A DNA stretch of 64,000 nt from an uncultured Lentisphaerota bacterium (GCA_903889245.1 CAISWQ010000016.1:1-64000), one strand, 5' to 3'. Counted from the first letter of the stretch, positions 1 through 9,796 are shown. A program made the numbers and translations. The notes: a model not told the origin generated them from the letters alone.

Positions 1-62
1 CCTGCTTCGGCTTCCTTCAATACCCCGATAATCTGTTCTTCGCTGAACCGCTTTCCTTTCAT
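1..62 (-). CDS. IS3-family transposase OrfA, N-terminal fragment (runs off window)
   Basis: The minus strand from 62 downwards reads MKGKRFSEEQIIGVLKEAEA, the very typical start of IS3-family OrfA proteins. OrfA carries the helix-turn-helix DNA-binding part of the transposase and is normally joined to OrfB, which carries the DDE catalytic domain, by programmed frameshifting. Only the first 20 residues are visible because the gene continues beyond position 1. The ATG at 62 is the usual start for the family. Whether the copy is intact cannot be judged here. Confidence 0.85.
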   Translation of the reverse strand, partial: MKGKRFSEEQIIGVLKEAEA

Positions 63-140
63 CGCTTGTCCTCCGTTTCGTTGCTGTTGTAGACCAGAGA
101 ACTCGCTTTGAACATGCTCCAGTTTTATGGGGGAACGTCA
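1..140 (-). mobile_element. IS3-family insertion sequence, left end (partial)
   Basis: The window opens inside an insertion sequence. The first 62 bases encode the start of an IS3-family OrfA on the minus strand, and bases 63-140 are its upstream end. Read inward from about position 140, the minus strand starts TGACGTTCCCCC, which looks like an IS3-type terminal inverted repeat beginning with TG and rich in C. The partner repeat lies outside the window, so the exact edge is inferred. Confidence 0.6.
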
Positions 141-499
141 TGAAGTACGACCCGGCTCTTGCCGACCGCGAGAATGTGGAGTTCTATTGGGACTTGTTGA
201 AGATCAAGGATGCCGAGACAATGCCTGCACTGCTCGATCGTTACACCTTCTACTATAAACGTGATGTCCGTTCACCAGAGGTGTACCGAGGCTCGAACGT
301 AATTACATACCGCGAGATATTTGAACCGCTACTGACCTTTGCCGACTCCCGCCACGCCGATTTGATTGAGAAATTCATTGTGGAAAATCCGCAGTTAGCT
401 CCGTTGAGAGATCAGGTGCTCGAAATAAGGAAGCGTCCGGCTCCACCAGCGCGCGTCGAGCCGCCTTTCCGCCTTGGTCAAAAGCTAGTCGAACCATGA
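140..499 (+). CDS. hypothetical protein, possibly truncated by the neighbouring IS
   Basis: An open frame of 119 residues (MKYDPALADRENVEFYW...). I do not recognise a family. It is hydrophilic, with no signal peptide, no membrane segment and a mixed charged composition, ending in a proline-rich tail (KRPAPPARVEPP). Its ATG falls within a base or two of the inferred IS end, so the present start may be fortuitous and the gene may have lost its true 5' end to the IS insertion. No ribosome-binding site is obvious apart from GGGGGAA upstream, which would be part of the IS terminus. Confidence 0.45.
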   Translation: MKYDPALADRENVEFYWDLLKIKDAETMPALLDRYTFYYKRDVRSPEVYRGSNVITYREIFEPLLTFADSRHADLIEKFIVENPQLAPLRDQVLEIRKRPAPPARVEPPFRLGQKLVEP

Positions 500-684
500 G
501 GGGGGCGGTGAGGGTCAGACCGTGAATGGGCGGGTACGGGGTCAGGTCTGTATATTTATACAAATGGGGGGGGCACAGGGTTACGTCTCCAGATTCAAGA
601 ATTGATTTGCAGCGGGCAACGTATGTGGGGGACAGGTCTGCTTTTCTTTTCAAGTAGGGTGCGCCGGGTTGGTGCGCGCAGCTG
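500..684. other. intergenic debris with GGTCAGGTCTG-like repeats
   Basis: No gene is seen. The stretch contains GGGTCAGACC, GGGGTCAGGTCTG and GGGGGACAGGTCTG within about 140 bases, a run of eight G and an AT-rich TATATTTATAC. Motifs of the GGGTCAGGTCT type often flank IS200-like (REP-associated) transposase genes, so this may be an eroded end of such an element. That link is from memory and is weak. Confidence 0.3.
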
Positions 685-831
685 ATGGAGAGCGAGCAGC
701 AGCGGCGGCCGCTGTTGGAGAAATACACGGCGATCGTGACGGCGGAGGAACAGGCGCTGCTCGCCGCGCAGAAGGAACTCCGCGAGGCCTTGCGGTTGCC
801 CACGCCCGTGCCACCGCCCGCCGTCCAATGA
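685..831 (+). CDS. possible 48-residue small protein or gene remnant
   Basis: ATG at 685 opens a short frame MESEQQRRPLLEKYTAIV... ending at TGA 829-831. It would form one charged, alanine- and glutamate-rich helix followed by a proline-rich tail (PTPVPPPAVQ). No family is recognised and no clear ribosome-binding site is present. It lies between IS-related debris and the GH109 gene, so it is as likely to be the 3' remnant of a larger gene as a real small gene. Confidence 0.25.
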   Translation: MESEQQRRPLLEKYTAIVTAEEQALLAAQKELREALRLPTPVPPPAVQ

Positions 832-974
832 CCGCACCATGCAGAAGCTGTTCACGCGTCATCAACGACACGATCCTGCGACGCCAGAAATTGGGCTTGC
901 AAGTGGCGAATTATTTGATTAGGCATTTTTTATCGCCACTGCATCAGGCGGTGACGCAGACTAGGAGTAGGAAT

Positions 975-2351
975 ATGACAGCAACAGCAGCGTCCACGGT
1001 TTCTCGTCGGGATTTCATGCGCAACCTCGCCGGGGTCGGCGCGGGGCTGGCCGTCGCGCGGCTCGGCGTCTCGGCGGAACCAGCAGCGAAGGGGCAGTAT
1101 ATGACCGGCTTTGCCGCGCCCAAACTGGACCGGGTCAGGGTCGGCTTCATCGGCGTCGGCGCGCGCGGTGGCGGGCACCTTTCCCAGATGATGACGCTCG
1201 ATGGCGTGGAGGTGACCGCGATCTGCGACAACCATCCGCCCACCTTGGCCAAGGCGATCGAGAAGGTCGTCAAGAAGGGCCGGCCGAAACCCGCCGAGTT
1301 TGGGAACGGCGACGAGGATTATAAGCGGATGCTGGAACGCAAGGACATTGACATCGTCATCGTTGCAACGCCGTGGGAATGGCACGCGAAGATGTGCGTG
1401 GATGCGATGAACGCCGGCAAGCACGCGTTCACGGAAGTGCCCGCGGCGCTGACGGTGGAGGAATGCTGGCAACTGGTGGACACCTCCGAGCGGACCGGCA
1501 AGCATTGCATGATGATGGAGAACTGCTGCTACGGGCGGGAGGAATTGTTCTGCCTCAACATCGTCCGCCAGGGTTTGCTGGGCGAACTGCTCCACGCCGA
1601 GGCCGCCTACATTCACGAACTGCGCGGCCAGATGATGCAGGTCGAGCACGGCACCGGTTCGTGGCGGACGCTGCACTACGCCAAGCGCAACGGGAATCTC
1701 TACCCGACGCACGGGCTTGGCCCGGTGGCGCAATATCTCGGCATCAATCGCAGCGACAAGTTCGATTATCTCTCGGCGGTGGCGTCGCCGGCATTCGGTC
1801 GCCCGCTGTTTGCGAAGGCCAAGTTCCCGCCGAACCACAAATGGAACCAGATCAAGGAGTGGAATTGCGGCGACATGATCACGACGATCATCAAGACCGC
1901 GCGCGGCCGCTCGCTGATGGTGCAGTGGGACGAGACCTCGCCGCGGCCCTACTCGCGCATCAACCTCATCCAGGGCACGAAGGGCACCTATGCCGGCTAT
2001 CCCGAACGCCTGGCCTGCGAAGGGCTCACGCCGAATACGCATGCATGGATCGAAAAGGACAAGCTCGAAGAGGTCATGAAGAAATACGAGCACCCACTGT
2101 TCGTGAAGATGGGCGAGCTGGCGAAGAAGGGCGGCGGGCACGGTGGCATGGACTGGCTGATGCTCTGGCGCATGGTCACCTGCCTGCGCGAGGGCCTGCC
2201 GCTCGACCAGGATGTTTATGACGCCGCCGCGTGGTCGGTGATCGGCCCGTTGAGCGAGAAATCCATCGCCACCCGCAGCTCGTCGCAGGATGTGCCGGAC
2301 TTCACGCGCGGCCACTGGCAGACCACGCCGCCGCTCGGCATCGTCACCTGA
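975..2351 (+). CDS. Gfo/Idh/MocA-family oxidoreductase, GH109-like, Tat-exported
   Basis: A 458-residue NAD-dependent enzyme of the Gfo/Idh/MocA fold. The N-terminus carries a twin-arginine signal (SRRDFM, residues 11-16, then a hydrophobic stretch), so it should be exported folded with its cofactor. The Rossmann motif GFIGVGARGGGH follows at about residue 55. The sequence YPTHGLGPVAQY and the overall layout match glycoside hydrolase family 109 (alpha-N-acetylgalactosaminidase type), in which NAD takes part in an oxidation, elimination and reduction cycle on the sugar. The ATG at 975 is chosen because it places the Tat motif at the usual distance; the frame is open further upstream, but that part encodes debris. 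No other sugar genes are adjacent. Substrate specificity is inferred from family only. Confidence 0.85.
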   Translation: MTATAASTVSRRDFMRNLAGVGAGLAVARLGVSAEPAAKGQYMTGFAAPKLDRVRVGFIGVGARGGGHLSQMMTLDGVEVTAICDNHPPTLAKAIEKVVKKGRPKPAEFGNGDEDYKRMLERKDIDIVIVATPWEWHAKMCVDAMNAGKHAFTEVPAALTVEECWQLVDTSERTGKHCMMMENCCYGREELFCLNIVRQGLLGELLHAEAAYIHELRGQMMQVEHGTGSWRTLHYAKRNGNLYPTHGLGPVAQYLGINRSDKFDYLSAVASPAFGRPLFAKAKFPPNHKWNQIKEWNCGDMITTIIKTARGRSLMVQWDETSPRPYSRINLIQGTKGTYAGYPERLACEGLTPNTHAWIEKDKLEEVMKKYEHPLFVKMGELAKKGGGHGGMDWLMLWRMVTCLREGLPLDQDVYDAAAWSVIGPLSEKSIATRSSSQDVPDFTRGHWQTTPPLGIVT

Positions 2352-2355
2352 CCAC

Positions 2356-2404
2356 TTTCCGAACCTTGGAAACCGGGAACGGTGTTTTTCCAAACCTTGG
2401 AAAA
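2356..2404. repeat. palindrome cluster A (2 copies)
   Basis: Two copies of the dispersed TTCCAANNNTTGGAA palindrome at 2356-2372 (one arm mismatch, CCGAACCTTGG) and 2385-2404. They fill the gap between the convergent GH109 gene and the minus-strand gene that ends at 2413. Confidence 0.85.
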
Positions 2405-2412
2405 GCGGCGAT

Positions 2413-3627
2413 TCAATTCTTCAGCAAATCCCGGCGGCGCATGACGCGCAACGTGACGGGTTTTGGGTAGGAGTAGAAATCCATGAGGTCATCGAGCCGC
2501 GCGATGCGCCACGGGCGGACCAGCGAGCCGCCGTTTTTCGTAAAGACCAGGTTGGCGGCGAGGAAATTGCAGGAATGGACCACGCCCTCGCCTTTTTTCA
2601 CGAAGAGCAGGACATCGCCCAACTGATATTCCTTGCCCGGCACCTCCAGATAGTCGCGTTGCAACGTCAGGCTGACTTCGGAGAGGCTGGTGAAGCGGAG
2701 ATCGGGCTGCCGGCTGAAGAAATTCAGCGTCGTGTAATGGCAACCGCTGAAACTGGGGTCATCCGGTCCGGGATAGAGGTTGAGGCGCTCGCGTGGGAAG
2801 GGCGGCAGCAGTTCCTGCAGGGGCACGGTGTGGTTGCCGCCGGGTTCCTGCGCAGCCGTCATACGGGCGGCGACTTCCGCCTCGCGGTCGGGCCACCCCC
2901 AGTAATGCGCCAGATCTTTCGTGCTGTCGCCCGGCAGCAGATGTAAACGCACATCCAGCGCCACCTCGCGCGAGAGGGCCCGGAAGAGGCGGGCATATAA
3001 CGCGTGCTCAGGATGTCGGCGGAGCACGAGTGGAAGATCGGAAAAGAGCTGCATGTTGCCTTCGCGATAAACCAGCTTGCGTAACAGGGTCTCGACCGCC
3101 GGCGTCAGTTGCGTGCCCTCGAACCAATCCCTTTGCGTGTTCAGTTCGAAACGGAATGGCGTGGTGTGCGCAACATTTTGGGTGTGGGTGGCGAGCAGCC
3201 CGTAGAGATTCGCGCGGTCACCCGTGCCGAGGTTGACCACAAGATCATCCGGGGGATGCAACAGAAAGCCATTGCCGCCAGCCACGGGCGTGGCGTTGGT
3301 CTGGAGTGCGACGGCCAGGCTCTCGGAAAGTCCACAACCCAGCAGACGTTGCTTCAACACCAGAGGGGACAGGGCTTCGAGATACCAACAGGTGGCATTG
3401 GTTGGCAGCGCCATCACGTTGACCACGCCCGGCGGTGGTTCAATCACCATTTCGGTATAGCGCAGATGCCCCCAAGAACCGGGCAGACAATAATTCAAGC
3501 GCTTATCCAGTCGCGGCTGGTGCGGTGCCAGTTTCCAGAGCGTCACCCCAGCGCCGACCCCGCAAATGACGAGAAAGATCATCGCCAGCCAGATATCGCG
3601 CACGACCCATTTCTGCCACCAACGCAT
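2413..3627 (-). CDS. membrane-anchored protein with possible NlpC/P60-like domain
   Basis: A 404-residue protein with one N-terminal membrane segment (about residues 12-32, IWLAMIFLVICGVGAGVTLW) and a long soluble part presumably outside the cytoplasm. Near the C-terminus the order GCHYTTLNFF, then YQLGDVLLFV, then VVHSCNF and TKNGG recalls the Cys-His-polar layout of NlpC/P60 or YiiX-like papain-fold peptidases. The match is short and read by eye, so the peptidase assignment is tentative; the central 250 residues are not recognised. It is encoded alone, converging on the GH109 gene, with a palindrome pair beyond its stop codon. Confidence 0.6.
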   Translation of the reverse strand: MRWWQKWVVRDIWLAMIFLVICGVGAGVTLWKLAPHQPRLDKRLNYCLPGSWGHLRYTEMVIEPPPGVVNVMALPTNATCWYLEALSPLVLKQRLLGCGLSESLAVALQTNATPVAGGNGFLLHPPDDLVVNLGTGDRANLYGLLATHTQNVAHTTPFRFELNTQRDWFEGTQLTPAVETLLRKLVYREGNMQLFSDLPLVLRRHPEHALYARLFRALSREVALDVRLHLLPGDSTKDLAHYWGWPDREAEVAARMTAAQEPGGNHTVPLQELLPPFPRERLNLYPGPDDPSFSGCHYTTLNFFSRQPDLRFTSLSEVSLTLQRDYLEVPGKEYQLGDVLLFVKKGEGVVHSCNFLAANLVFTKNGGSLVRPWRIARLDDLMDFYSYPKPVTLRVMRRRDLLKN

Positions 3628-3720
3628 GGCGGGAAAATACTACAGGAAGTCGGTTGGGCGAAGGCTTTTCGCAGTCGAATGACCCGGTGACAAGAATCTG
3701 GTTGGTGCGGTTTTAGCAAT

Positions 3721-5910
3721 ATGCTACGTTTTCTACACGGTATGGATACGAACACTCAAGGGATGGTGCAGGCGTTCCTGACGGAATATCACCAGCTTGC
3801 TACAGCGATTGAACCGGTGTTTGGAGAGGCGGCCCGGTCCAAGGCGACCACCTGGGGATTGGATCTCAAGGATTTCTCCCTGTTGAGTCAACTGACACAT
3901 GTCCTGCGCGATGCCGGTCTTTTCCTGAATTTCCCGCAACTCGCGGCTGTGGCCCGGCCCCTGTTCGAGTTATTGCGCGCGCAGGGCGCGGAGGGCACGC
4001 CCAAGTTGACACCATCCCAGACGCAGTTGCTGCTCGATGGCTTGCAGTTGACGGCGCGCCTGGTGGAGGGCATCGCCGCCGCGGGCGCGGAGCCGCGCCT
4101 CGACGCGGAACTGGCGCGGTTCGCAACCAACGCCCGCACACTCAACCTGCCGTGGGAATTTTCCGAAGGCGGCCACGCGGTCATGGCGGGCGCAAGCTCC
4201 GATAGCCAGAAGGTGGCCGACCTGCTTGCCGATGGCCCCGTGCCGACAGCGCCCGCCCCGGCACCCGCGGCCACGCGCACCGCCGCATCGGCCGACATGC
4301 TCAACGTCTTCGTGCAGGATGCCGAGGAAATCCTCGACCACGCCGAGCAGGACCTGCTCGCGCTCGATCGTGACCCGGAGAAGCTGCACGACCTGCTCCG
4401 TCAATTCCACACGCTCAAGGGCAACAGCGGCCTGATGGGCTATGACACGCTGCAGCAGTTCAGTCATCACCTGGAGAGTGTGCTGCAAGGCATCCGCGAT
4501 CAAAAACTCCGGCCGCCGCCGGAATGGATCACGCTGTTCCTGGAGGCGGTGGACCAGTTGCGCCGCGCGGTGGCCGATCTGGCCAAGGGCGGGCACGGGC
4601 AGACGATCAACCTGGGTTTGTGGACGGCCAAACTGGCGGTGTTCGGGAGCGCGGAAGAAACACCGGCCGCGCCGCCGGTAGAGGAAGCGCCCGCCCCTGC
4701 CGCGCCGGAAGCAGCCGCCCCCGCCCTGCCGGCGGCGCGTGGCGGCGTGCGCGTCAACGTCGAGCGGCTCGACCAACTCAACGATCTCGCCGGTGAACTG
4801 GTGATCGCCTCGGCGGTCGTGCAGCACTTGAGCGCCGCCCGCACCGACGTGGACCTGGAACGTTACAATCGCGCGTGCCACCAACTGAACCTCATCACCT
4901 CGACCGTACAGGATCTCGCGATGGCGATCCGCATGGTGCCGATCGAGTCGGCCTTCCGGCGTTTGCCGCGGCTCGCGCGCGAGCTGGCGGCGAAGACCGG
5001 CAAGCCGCTGGACCTCCAACTCGTCGGCGCGGAGACGGAGGTGGACCGCCGCGTGACGGAGCTGATTGCCGACCCGCTGGTCCACATGGTGCGCAACGCG
5101 GTGGACCACGGGCTGGAGCCGCCCGATGAGCGGCGCAAGCGCGGCAAGCCGGCCACGGGCACCATCCGTATCGAGGCGCTGCACCGCTCCGGCGAGGTCT
5201 GGATCAACATCAGCGACGACGGCCGCGGCCTGCAACGCGAGAAAATCCTGGCGCGGGCGCGCGAGCGTGGCCTGTTGCCCGCCGAGGCCAACCCGACCGA
5301 CGAGGAACTGTTTCCGCTGATCTTCGAGCCGGGCTTTTCCACGGCCGAGGTCGTCACCGAGGTCTCCGGGCGCGGCGTCGGGCTGGATGTGGTCAAGCGC
5401 AACATCGAGCGCCTACGCGGCCGCATCGAGGCGCACAGCACGCCGGGCTTGAGCACGACCCTGACGATCCGCCTGCCGCTGACGCTGGCGGTGATCCAGG
5501 GCATGATCGTCGGCGTCGGCCCGGAGCAGTTCGTGCTGCCGATGCCGGGCATCTGCGAATCGCTGCGACCGACGGCCGCGGAGGTCCACCGCGTTCAGGG
5601 CGAGGGCGAGCTGATCGTCCTGCGCGGCACCACGATTCCGCTTTTCCGGCTCGCGGATTTGTTTATGCTCCCCGGCAGCGCGGCGCGGCCGGAGGAGGGC
5701 GTGGTGACGATTGTCGAGGATGGCGAGCGGCGCGTGGCGCTGCTGCTCGATGAACTCCTCGGCCAGCAGCGCGTGGTGGTCAAGAGTCTGGGCGAAGCGC
5801 TCGGCCGGTTGCCGGGCGTCACAGGCGCGAGCATCCTGGCAGACGGCCGGGTGCGCCTGATCCTGGATGTGCCGGGGCTGATCCGGCTGGCGCATGAACG
5901 CAAGCGGTGA
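3721..5910 (+). CDS. cheA: chemotaxis histidine kinase CheA
   Basis: The 729-residue sensor kinase of the chemosensory array. After an unusual N-terminal helical region of about 150 residues and an Ala/Pro linker comes an HPt domain whose phospho-acceptor is His230 in FHTLKGNSG. There follow a second Ala/Pro linker in place of a recognisable P2 domain, the dimerisation helices (about 340-410), the ATP-binding domain with N-box HMVRNAVDHGLE and the glycine boxes DDGRGL and GRGVGLDVV, and a CheW-like P5 domain at the end. It would phosphorylate CheY and CheB encoded downstream. The start is uncertain: ATG 3721 or ATG 3742 (MDTNTQ), neither with a good ribosome-binding site. It is the first gene of an eight-gene chemosensory row. 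Confidence 0.95.
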   Translation: MLRFLHGMDTNTQGMVQAFLTEYHQLATAIEPVFGEAARSKATTWGLDLKDFSLLSQLTHVLRDAGLFLNFPQLAAVARPLFELLRAQGAEGTPKLTPSQTQLLLDGLQLTARLVEGIAAAGAEPRLDAELARFATNARTLNLPWEFSEGGHAVMAGASSDSQKVADLLADGPVPTAPAPAPAATRTAASADMLNVFVQDAEEILDHAEQDLLALDRDPEKLHDLLRQFHTLKGNSGLMGYDTLQQFSHHLESVLQGIRDQKLRPPPEWITLFLEAVDQLRRAVADLAKGGHGQTINLGLWTAKLAVFGSAEETPAAPPVEEAPAPAAPEAAAPALPAARGGVRVNVERLDQLNDLAGELVIASAVVQHLSAARTDVDLERYNRACHQLNLITSTVQDLAMAIRMVPIESAFRRLPRLARELAAKTGKPLDLQLVGAETEVDRRVTELIADPLVHMVRNAVDHGLEPPDERRKRGKPATGTIRIEALHRSGEVWINISDDGRGLQREKILARARERGLLPAEANPTDEELFPLIFEPGFSTAEVVTEVSGRGVGLDVVKRNIERLRGRIEAHSTPGLSTTLTIRLPLTLAVIQGMIVGVGPEQFVLPMPGICESLRPTAAEVHRVQGEGELIVLRGTTIPLFRLADLFMLPGSAARPEEGVVTIVEDGERRVALLLDELLGQQRVVVKSLGEALGRLPGVTGASILADGRVRLILDVPGLIRLAHERKR

Positions 5911-5922
5911 AGGGAGCGACCT

Positions 5923-6453
5923 ATGGCCTTGGTGGAAACGCGCAATGGTGTGGCACAACAGACGGAGAAATACCTCTCCTTCCAGCTCGCCGGCGAGGAG
6001 TACGGCTTCCCGATTCTCGCCGTGCAGGAGATCATCCAGTGGACCGACGTGACCCGCGTGCCGCGGACGCCGGCGTTCATCCAGGGCGTGATCAACCTGC
6101 GCGGCAAGGTGATCCCGGTGCTCAACCTCCGCCAGCGCTTCGGCCTGGGCGCGCAGGCAGCGACCGCGCGCACCTGCATCGTCGTGCTGCAACTGGAACA
6201 GGAGCAGGGCCGGCTGCTCTGCGGGGCGGTGGTGGACACGGTCACGGATGTCGTGGACCTGGCCACGGGCCATATCGAGAAGGCGCCGGAGTTTGGCGCG
6301 AGCGTGGATACGGCCTTCATCGCCGGCATCGGCCAGTTCGCGTCGCGCGTGATCATCCTGCTGGACGTGGAACGGATTTTGGATCGCCGGGATTGGACAG
6401 CGGTGGAACAGGCCGCGAGCGCGGCCACGGAAAAGGAGCAGAGCCATGAATAA
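5923..6453 (+). CDS. cheW: chemotaxis coupling protein CheW
   Basis: A 176-residue CheW-fold adaptor that links CheA to the receptor array. The family pattern is clear: [15 protein letters not shown] near residue 17, the [34 protein letters not shown] core, and [16 protein letters not shown] near the end. A good ribosome-binding site (GAAGGGAG) sits 7 bases before the ATG. It begins 12 bases after cheA, and its last bases overlap the start of the receptor gene, so translation of the three genes is probably coupled. Confidence 0.95.
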   Translation: MALVETRNGVAQQTEKYLSFQLAGEEYGFPILAVQEIIQWTDVTRVPRTPAFIQGVINLRGKVIPVLNLRQRFGLGAQAATARTCIVVLQLEQEQGRLLCGAVVDTVTDVVDLATGHIEKAPEFGASVDTAFIAGIGQFASRVIILLDVERILDRRDWTAVEQAASAATEKEQSHE

Positions 6454-8452
6454 GCAAATGCGTCTCGCGGTGAAGATCGGGCTGGGGTTTGCCACGCTGA
6501 TTCTTTTGTTGCTGCTGGTGGGCGCCTACGCCGTCTGGCAACTGCGCACCATCCAGGTCACCTCGCAGGACCTGGCCGAGGAGGCGGTGCCCACCGTCAT
6601 CGCGGCCAACAACATCGAGCGGCACACGCTGCTGACCATTGCGGAGGACCTGCGCTACCATGAGAGCCCGACCGCGCAGCAGCGCCATCTGATCACCACC
6701 AACATGGGCGAGGCACGCGACTCGATCAAGGAGACCATCGCCCTCGCCCAGCAGCACCAGTTGGAGGACGTGGGCCAGGCCGCCAAACAGTCGGACACCA
6801 TGGCCAGGAAATATGATGCCGCGTTGACCACCGCCATCGAGCAGATGGACAAGATCGCGCAGCTCAAAAAGCAGCTCTATGCGAGCGAAGACCGCTATAA
6901 CCGCGCCTGTGTGGCCATCGCCTCGGCCGAGATGCAAAGCGCCAAACAACTCTCCGCGACCGTGACCAACCAGATCACGGCGGGTGCCGATAGCGGGCGC
7001 ACCATCGGCGCGGTGGTGGGCGAACACCTCAAGGAGATTGCCGCCTACCGCGACCTGATTGACGCCGGCCATGAGATTTTCATCGCCACCGAGCGCGCCG
7101 AGATCGAGCGCAAGCCCGAACTGGCCACCAAGGCCTTGGGTCAGTTTGACGAGATCAAGGCCAGGTTCGATGAACTGAAGCCGACCGTGGACGCGCAAAA
7201 CGCGCAGGCCTTTGAGGAGAGTCGCAAGGCCGCGCAGGATTTCCGCGAGGCCATCGAGGGTATCGTGGCCGGCTGGCAGGCGCTCTATGCGGCGCAGGCC
7301 GATGGCGTGCGTGCCTCGGCCGATCTGCTGCAGCGCGCGGAGAACACGGCAGAGCTGGGCGTCAACCAGGTCAAGAAGACCAGCAAGATCAGCATCGAGA
7401 CGGTCAACAGCGCGTTCTGGATGGTCGGCGGCGGCATCGTGCTCGCCATCATCATCGGCGTGGTTTTCGCCACGCTGCTCTCGCGCTCGATCACCCGGCC
7501 GCTCAACCGCGTGATCGGCAGCCTCTCCTCCGGCGCGGAACAGGTCGCCAGCGCCTCCAACCAGGTTGCCAGCGCCAGCCAGCAGATGGCGCAGGGCTCC
7601 AGCCAGCAGGCCAGCAGCTTGGAAGAGACTTCATCCTCGCTTGAGGAGATGGCCTCAATGACTCGACAGAACGCCGATAACGCCATCAAGACCGACTCGC
7701 TGATGGGCGAGACCAAGGGCATGGTCCTCGAAGGCGTCAATCAGATGAAGGGGATGAGTAGCGCGATCGGCGAAATCCGCCAGTCGGCGCAGGAGATGGC
7801 GAAGATCATCAAGACGATTGACGAGATCGCCTTCCAGACCAACCTGCTCGCGCTTAACGCGGCGGTCGAGGCCGCGCGCGCCGGCGAGGCGGGCAAGGGC
7901 TTCGCGGTCGTCGCCGAGGAGGTCCGCAACCTCGCGCGCCGCAGCGCCGAGGCGGCCAAGACCACCGCCGCGCTGATCGAGGGCGCGCAGAAGAACTCCG
8001 AGGCTGGCGTACAGGCCTCGGGCAAGGTCTCCGACTCGCTCACCCGCATGCAGGATGGCGCGCTCAAGGTCGCCGGCCTCGTCGCGGAGATCACCGCCGC
8101 CTCGCGCCAGCAGTCGCAGGGCATTGACCAGGTCAACATCGCGGTCGGCGAGATGGACAAGGTTATCCAGCAAAACGCGGCGAACGCCGAGGAGTCGGCG
8201 AGCGCGGCGGAGGAACTCTCCTCGCAGGCACAGGAGCTTTACGCGCTGGTCGCCGAGCTGACCGCGCTGGTCAATGGCAGCGCCGCCGTGGCGCAAGCGC
8301 CGGTGCGCAAGCCCACCGCGCCGATGTCCGCGCCGCACCAGACCGCGTTGAGCGATCGCATCCGGGCGCAACGCCAGGCCGCCGCCGCGCGCGCCGGTAC
8401 GCATGCGGAAAAGGTCATTCCGCTGGAAGATCATGAACTGAAACACTTCTAA
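6446..8452 (+). CDS. methyl-accepting chemotaxis protein
   Basis: A 668-residue receptor. One membrane segment lies at about residues 9-31 and a second at about 324-346, enclosing a roughly 290-residue, mostly helical extracytoplasmic sensor region. A HAMP region follows ([10 protein letters not shown]), then the signalling domain with the conserved hairpin tip [19 protein letters not shown] and glutamine/glutamate-rich methylation helices. There is no C-terminal pentapeptide tether of the NWETF kind. The ATG overlaps the end of cheW by 8 bases. It is the only receptor in the cluster, so it is probably the dedicated input of this pathway; its ligand is unknown. Confidence 0.93.
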   Translation: MNKQMRLAVKIGLGFATLILLLLLVGAYAVWQLRTIQVTSQDLAEEAVPTVIAANNIERHTLLTIAEDLRYHESPTAQQRHLITTNMGEARDSIKETIALAQQHQLEDVGQAAKQSDTMARKYDAALTTAIEQMDKIAQLKKQLYASEDRYNRACVAIASAEMQSAKQLSATVTNQITAGADSGRTIGAVVGEHLKEIAAYRDLIDAGHEIFIATERAEIERKPELATKALGQFDEIKARFDELKPTVDAQNAQAFEESRKAAQDFREAIEGIVAGWQALYAAQADGVRASADLLQRAENTAELGVNQVKKTSKISIETVNSAFWMVGGGIVLAIIIGVVFATLLSRSITRPLNRVIGSLSSGAEQVASASNQVASASQQMAQGSSQQASSLEETSSSLEEMASMTRQNADNAIKTDSLMGETKGMVLEGVNQMKGMSSAIGEIRQSAQEMAKIIKTIDEIAFQTNLLALNAAVEAARAGEAGKGFAVVAEEVRNLARRSAEAAKTTAALIEGAQKNSEAGVQASGKVSDSLTRMQDGALKVAGLVAEITAASRQQSQGIDQVNIAVGEMDKVIQQNAANAEESASAAEELSSQAQELYALVAELTALVNGSAAVAQAPVRKPTAPMSAPHQTALSDRIRAQRQAAAARAGTHAEKVIPLEDHELKHF

Positions 8453-8457
8453 CCGCC

Positions 8458-9291
8458 ATGCTGGCCACCGCCGAACATCCGATGCAGCTCGAAACGGAGA
8501 TTGATCCGCGCACCTTCCACCGGATCGCGGAACTCGTCTACGCCAGGGCCGGCATCGTGCTGGGCGAGAAGAAGGAGGCGCTGGTCGCCGCGCGCATCGG
8601 CAAACGGATGCGCAAGCTGGGCTTGACGCGTTACCGCGATTACCTTGCGCTGCTGGAGAAAGCCCCGGAGGATGGCGAGCCGATCGAGATGCTCAACGCC
8701 ATCTCGACCAACGTGACGCAGTTCTTCCGCGAGCCGGCGCATTTCGACCGCCTCGCCGGCTGGCTCCAGCGCTGGCACGCCGCCGGCCAGACGCGCTTCC
8801 GCCTCTGGTGCGCGGCGGCCTCGACCGGCGAGGAGCCCTACTGCCTCGCCATGCTGGCGCGCGAGCATCTGCCGTCCAGCGCCGACGTGCGTATCCTCGC
8901 CACCGATCTCTCGACGCGCGCGCTCGCCGAGGCCAGCGCCGGCGTTTACTCCGCCGAGGATGTCGCGCCCATTCCCCGCGAACTGCTGGCGCGTTATTTC
9001 TCGCGTGGCCCGGACCAGCGCTACACCGCCCTGCCCGCGCTGACGGGGCTCATCAAGTTCGCGCGGCTCAACCTCGCCCACCCGCCCTACCCCATGCGCG
9101 GGCCGTTCGACGTGATCTTCTGCCGCAACGTGATGATCTATTTTGACAACGACGTGCGCCGCCGCCTGCTCGACGAATGCCACCGCCTGCTGCGGCCCGA
9201 GGGCTTCCTTGTCGTCGGCCACTCGGAAAGTCTCTCCGGCATCCTCGGCCACTTCCGACCGGTGGAGCCTTCGATCTACACCAACCCCTGA
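8458..9291 (+). CDS. cheR: chemotaxis protein methyltransferase CheR
   Basis: A 277-residue S-adenosylmethionine-dependent methyltransferase that adds methyl groups to receptor glutamates. The N-terminal helical domain carries the basic receptor-binding helix (RIGKRMRKLGLTRYRDYL), followed by NVTQFFREPAHF and the SAM-binding motif WCAAASTGEEPY; VIFCRNVMIYFD is the typical motif later in the fold. ATG 8458 directly follows the receptor gene; an alternative in-frame ATG lies at 8482. CheR opposes CheB and CheD in adaptation. Confidence 0.95.
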   Translation: MLATAEHPMQLETEIDPRTFHRIAELVYARAGIVLGEKKEALVAARIGKRMRKLGLTRYRDYLALLEKAPEDGEPIEMLNAISTNVTQFFREPAHFDRLAGWLQRWHAAGQTRFRLWCAAASTGEEPYCLAMLAREHLPSSADVRILATDLSTRALAEASAGVYSAEDVAPIPRELLARYFSRGPDQRYTALPALTGLIKFARLNLAHPPYPMRGPFDVIFCRNVMIYFDNDVRRRLLDECHRLLRPEGFLVVGHSESLSGILGHFRPVEPSIYTNP

Positions 9292-9308
9292 CAGATTGAA
9301 ACGGAACC

Positions 9309-9791
9309 ATGGCTCATAACGTCATCGTGGACATTGCCGGGGCGGCCGTCGCGGATTCGCCCGAGGACGTACTCGTCACCTACTCGCTCGGTTCCTGCCT
9401 TGGGGTCACGCTCTATGACCCCGTCTTGCACATCGGCGGCATGTGCCACTGCATGTTGCCCCTTTCGCAAATTGACACGCAGAAGGCCGCCGACAAGCCG
9501 TTCATGTTCGTGGACACCGGCGTGACGCAACTGCTGGACCTGATGTTCAAGCGCGGCAGCCGCAAGAAAGATATCCTCGTCCGCGCCGCCGGCGCGGCGC
9601 GCGTGATGGATAACAGCAACCTCTTCCGCATCGGCGAGCGCAACTACGCCGTCTTCCGCAAGGTGATGTGGAAAAACGGCCTGTTGATCAAGCGCGAAGA
9701 CATCGGCGGCGAAAAATCGCGCACCCTGCGCCTGCACATCGCCACCGGCCAGTTGATCGTCCGCAGCGCCGGCATGGAGTGGGAACTGTGA
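9309..9791 (+). CDS. cheD: chemoreceptor glutamine deamidase CheD
   Basis: A 160-residue deamidase that converts receptor glutamines to glutamates and also partners CheC/CheX-type phosphatases. The active-site residues line up with those of Thermotoga CheD: Thr24, Cys30 (in LGSCLG) and His47 (in CHCMLP) match Thr21, Cys27 and His44 with the same spacing. The length is usual for the family. It sits between cheR and a palindrome cluster that separates it from cheY. A CheX-type gene two genes downstream fits the known CheD partnership. Confidence 0.95.
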   Translation: MAHNVIVDIAGAAVADSPEDVLVTYSLGSCLGVTLYDPVLHIGGMCHCMLPLSQIDTQKAADKPFMFVDTGVTQLLDLMFKRGSRKKDILVRAAGAARVMDNSNLFRIGERNYAVFRKVMWKNGLLIKREDIGGEKSRTLRLHIATGQLIVRSAGMEWEL

Positions 9792-9796
9792 AGAGG

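Noticed and set aside
3687-3725. A promoter for the che operon just before cheA
   Set aside because: GTGACA, TTGGTG and TATGCT can be picked out, but no pair has a spacing between 15 and 19 bases.
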